A stretch of DNA of 44,674 nt from Chitinophagales bacterium (lineage in GTDB: Bacteria; Bacteroidota; Bacteroidia; Chitinophagales; UBA8649), in contig JACJYT010000017.1 in the NCBI GenBank assembly GCA_020635975.1, positions 1 through 44,674 of the forward strand. The letters run 5' to 3'. The position numbers were made by a program, and so were the translations under genes. Positions 43,332-44,674 of this stretch are shown piece after piece. A model generated the notes under the pieces. That model made no database searches and was not told the origin of the DNA. It was given only the letters and a program-made list of their open reading frames with translations. Positions within the stretch are counted from its first letter, which is position 1. Each line of letters opens with the position of its first letter.

Positions 43332-44674
43332 TTTAGTATAGTTATATTACCCGTTTTTAAAAATGTATTATTGTTATAACAATCAGCTTGAACGTAGTAA
43401 ACATATACGCCTGGGTTACAAACTTGATTTCTAAAACTACCATCCCATTTTGCGGTGCCATCATAAGTTTCGAAAACTAATTCACCCCAACGATTAAAGA
43501 TTCTATAATATTCTATATCTAGCTCATTGGTATTTTTGATATAGAAATGGTCATTATGACCATCTCCATTGGGCGTCATCATGTTTGGAACTAGGAGGCC
43601 GTCATTAGGACAAGCATCATCAATTTTAACCAATACCTTATCGGAATACACACATTTATTGGTATCTATAATCTCCACAGAAAATTCTTTATTTTCTACG
43701 ATAGAACTAGAAATATTCAAACAATTGTTACATAATACCAAATCTTCACTATACCAAGAAATTTGCTCGTAGGGAGTGGAGAAATCAATAGCCTCTAAAG
43801 TAAATACTTCATTTGGTCGAACGCTTAAGTCTTCGCTTGCTTCAACGAAAGGACTAGAATAGTAGTTAATACTTATTTGAATAATACTATCACAACCCGC
43901 CTGATTAGTAAGAGTTATGGTAGCTTCAAATAGATTGCTTAAATTTTCATTTAAGAAGATGAATTCCGATTCAGGACAAATTGTAGTATCTAAATAAGAA
44001 TAGCTTTTTTTGAGTTCAATAAGTTCTATGCTTAAGATACTATCGCAAGAATTGCTTCCTTGTAATGTTTCATAATAGATGCCAGGTTCGAAATAACTTA
44101 CGTTATTAAAAATTACACTCTCACCCTCGCATTTGCTGATTTGGATACTTCCATAGCTTAGTTCATTTACATTTATTGTACTGATCCAAATAGAATCACA
44201 TCCAGCTGAAGATACTAAGGTGTCAATATATCTACCAGCTTGATTGGTATAGGTTCCACCAGGAAGTAAAAAAGATTCGTTGGCACAAATGTTTACCATC
44301 TGACTAAAGCTATAAGTTGGCAATACGTTGAGAGTAGTGGTCCATGTAGAGTCGCAGCCATTAGCACTGGTAAAGTTGTCGGTATAGCTTCCTGTAGTAT
44401 TTACATAGCTTCCGCTAGGCAATAGGAAAGAATCATTAGCACAAATGCTTGCTGTCTGACTAAAGCTATAAGTAGGTAGTACATTAAGAGTAGTTGTCCA
44501 AGTAGAATCGCAGCCATTAGCACTGGTAAAGTTATCGGTATAAGCACCAGCATTATTTACATACGTTCCGCCAGGCAATAAGAAAGAATCGTTGGCACAA
44601 ATGCTTGCTGTCTGACTAAAGTTATAAGTAGGTAGTACATTAAGAGTGGTAGTCCAAGTAGAATCGCAACCATT
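43328..44674 (-). CDS. Large repeat-rich surface protein with T9SS type B sorting domain (partial)
   Basis: Only the C-terminal 448 residues are in the window; the frame stays open to the right edge and the N-terminus is missing. From the window edge inward there are near-identical 52-residue modules with SICANDSFLLPGG.Y and ANGCDSTWTTTLNVLPTY, then a diverged third copy and further Cys-containing repeats. The last 85 residues form the gliding-motility-associated C-terminal domain, with LVPNMMTPNGDGHND, IFNRWGE and the closing TGNITILK. Any methionine- or TTG-start inside this stretch is an artefact of the edge. It is likely an adhesin exported through T9SS with the PorP/SprF protein encoded directly behind it. 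Confidence 0.9.
   Translation of the reverse strand, partial: NGCDSTWTTTLNVLPTYNFSQTASICANDSFLLPGGTYVNNAGAYTDNFTSANGCDSTWTTTLNVLPTYSFSQTASICANDSFLLPSGSYVNTTGSYTDNFTSANGCDSTWTTTLNVLPTYSFSQMVNICANESFLLPGGTYTNQAGRYIDTLVSSAGCDSIWISTINVNELSYGSIQISKCEGESVIFNNVSYFEPGIYYETLQGSNSCDSILSIELIELKKSYSYLDTTICPESEFIFLNENLSNLFEATITLTNQAGCDSIIQISINYYSSPFVEASEDLSVRPNEVFTLEAIDFSTPYEQISWYSEDLVLCNNCLNISSSIVENKEFSVEIIDTNKCVYSDKVLVKIDDACPNDGLLVPNMMTPNGDGHNDHFYIKNTNELDIEYYRIFNRWGELVFETYDGTAKWDGSFRNQVCNPGVYVYYVQADCYNNNTFLKTGNITILK
44301..44674 (-). repeat. 156-bp tandem repeats inside the surface-protein gene
   Basis: The same sequence phase recurs at 44301, 44457 and 44613, exactly 156 bases (52 codons) apart, with only scattered base changes. 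The array continues beyond the right edge. High DNA similarity implies recent amplification or gene conversion. Confidence 0.9.

Noticed and set aside
1..44674. CRISPR array, tRNA, rRNA, insertion sequence or phage genes
   Set aside because: No regular short repeats with spacers, no cloverleaf-like or rRNA stretches and no transposase or phage motifs were seen; the repeats found are inside coding regions.

Overview
The window is a 44.7 kb stretch of a Bacteroidota chromosome, most likely from an aerobic member of Flavobacteriia or a relative. The evidence is low GC content, promoter boxes of the Bacteroidota TAnnTTTG type in front of several genes, type IX secretion (T9SS) C-terminal sorting domains, a PorP/SprF protein, an alternative complex III (ACIII) operon, and an atpBEFHAG cluster that lacks atpD and atpC. 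No rRNA, tRNA, CRISPR array, insertion sequence or phage gene was seen. No gene-free gap exceeds 300 bases; the longest (1-258) holds one perfect 15-bp hairpin and otherwise nothing I recognise.

Left part (259-12308, all minus strand). In transcription order this holds an outer-membrane protein with thrombospondin-3 repeats and an OmpA domain, ended by a clear terminator. Next is a probable five-gene operon: two M16 peptidase subunits with a split active site, a large secreted protein with a type B T9SS signal, a secreted esterase with a type A T9SS signal, and an unknown small membrane protein. Then come guaB and pheS, each with its own promoter box, and a diheme cytochrome c lipoprotein.

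Middle (12440-25775). The F1Fo ATP synthase genes atpB-atpE-atpF-atpH-atpA-atpG run on the plus strand, with a strong hairpin between atpE and atpF, and end at an 18-bp bidirectional terminator. Two tandem DUF1569 genes follow on the minus strand, then a plus-strand lipoprotein with two FAS1 domains. A minus-strand signalling operon comes next: a 1221-residue NtrY-like sensor kinase, a second histidine kinase and one OmpR-type response regulator. A secreted CAP-domain protein lies upstream of it.

Right part (25927-42295, plus strand). One 16-kb operon encodes the electron-transfer chain from menaquinol to oxygen. It carries actABCDEF (ACIII), an aa3-type cytochrome c oxidase (subunit II, subunit I, two subunit III-like proteins, a subunit IV-like protein), heme O synthase (ctaB), a SCO copper chaperone, a DUF420 protein, and a 75-residue membrane protein with a CxxC motif. 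Its promoter box is the same octamer as that of the atp operon, so proton pumping and ATP synthesis may be expressed in parallel. The last gene meets, with a one-base gap, the end of a minus-strand pair: a PorP/SprF protein and a repeat-rich T9SS type B surface protein that runs off the right edge.

The most unusual features are an ActD with a helix-hairpin-helix domain fused to its C-terminus, a 90-residue His/Glu-rich loop in ActF (with His-rich segments also in AtpB and oxidase subunit I), the atpE/atpF hairpin, the small CxxC protein in the oxidase assembly block, and promoter boxes so close to two start codons that the mRNAs may be nearly leaderless.
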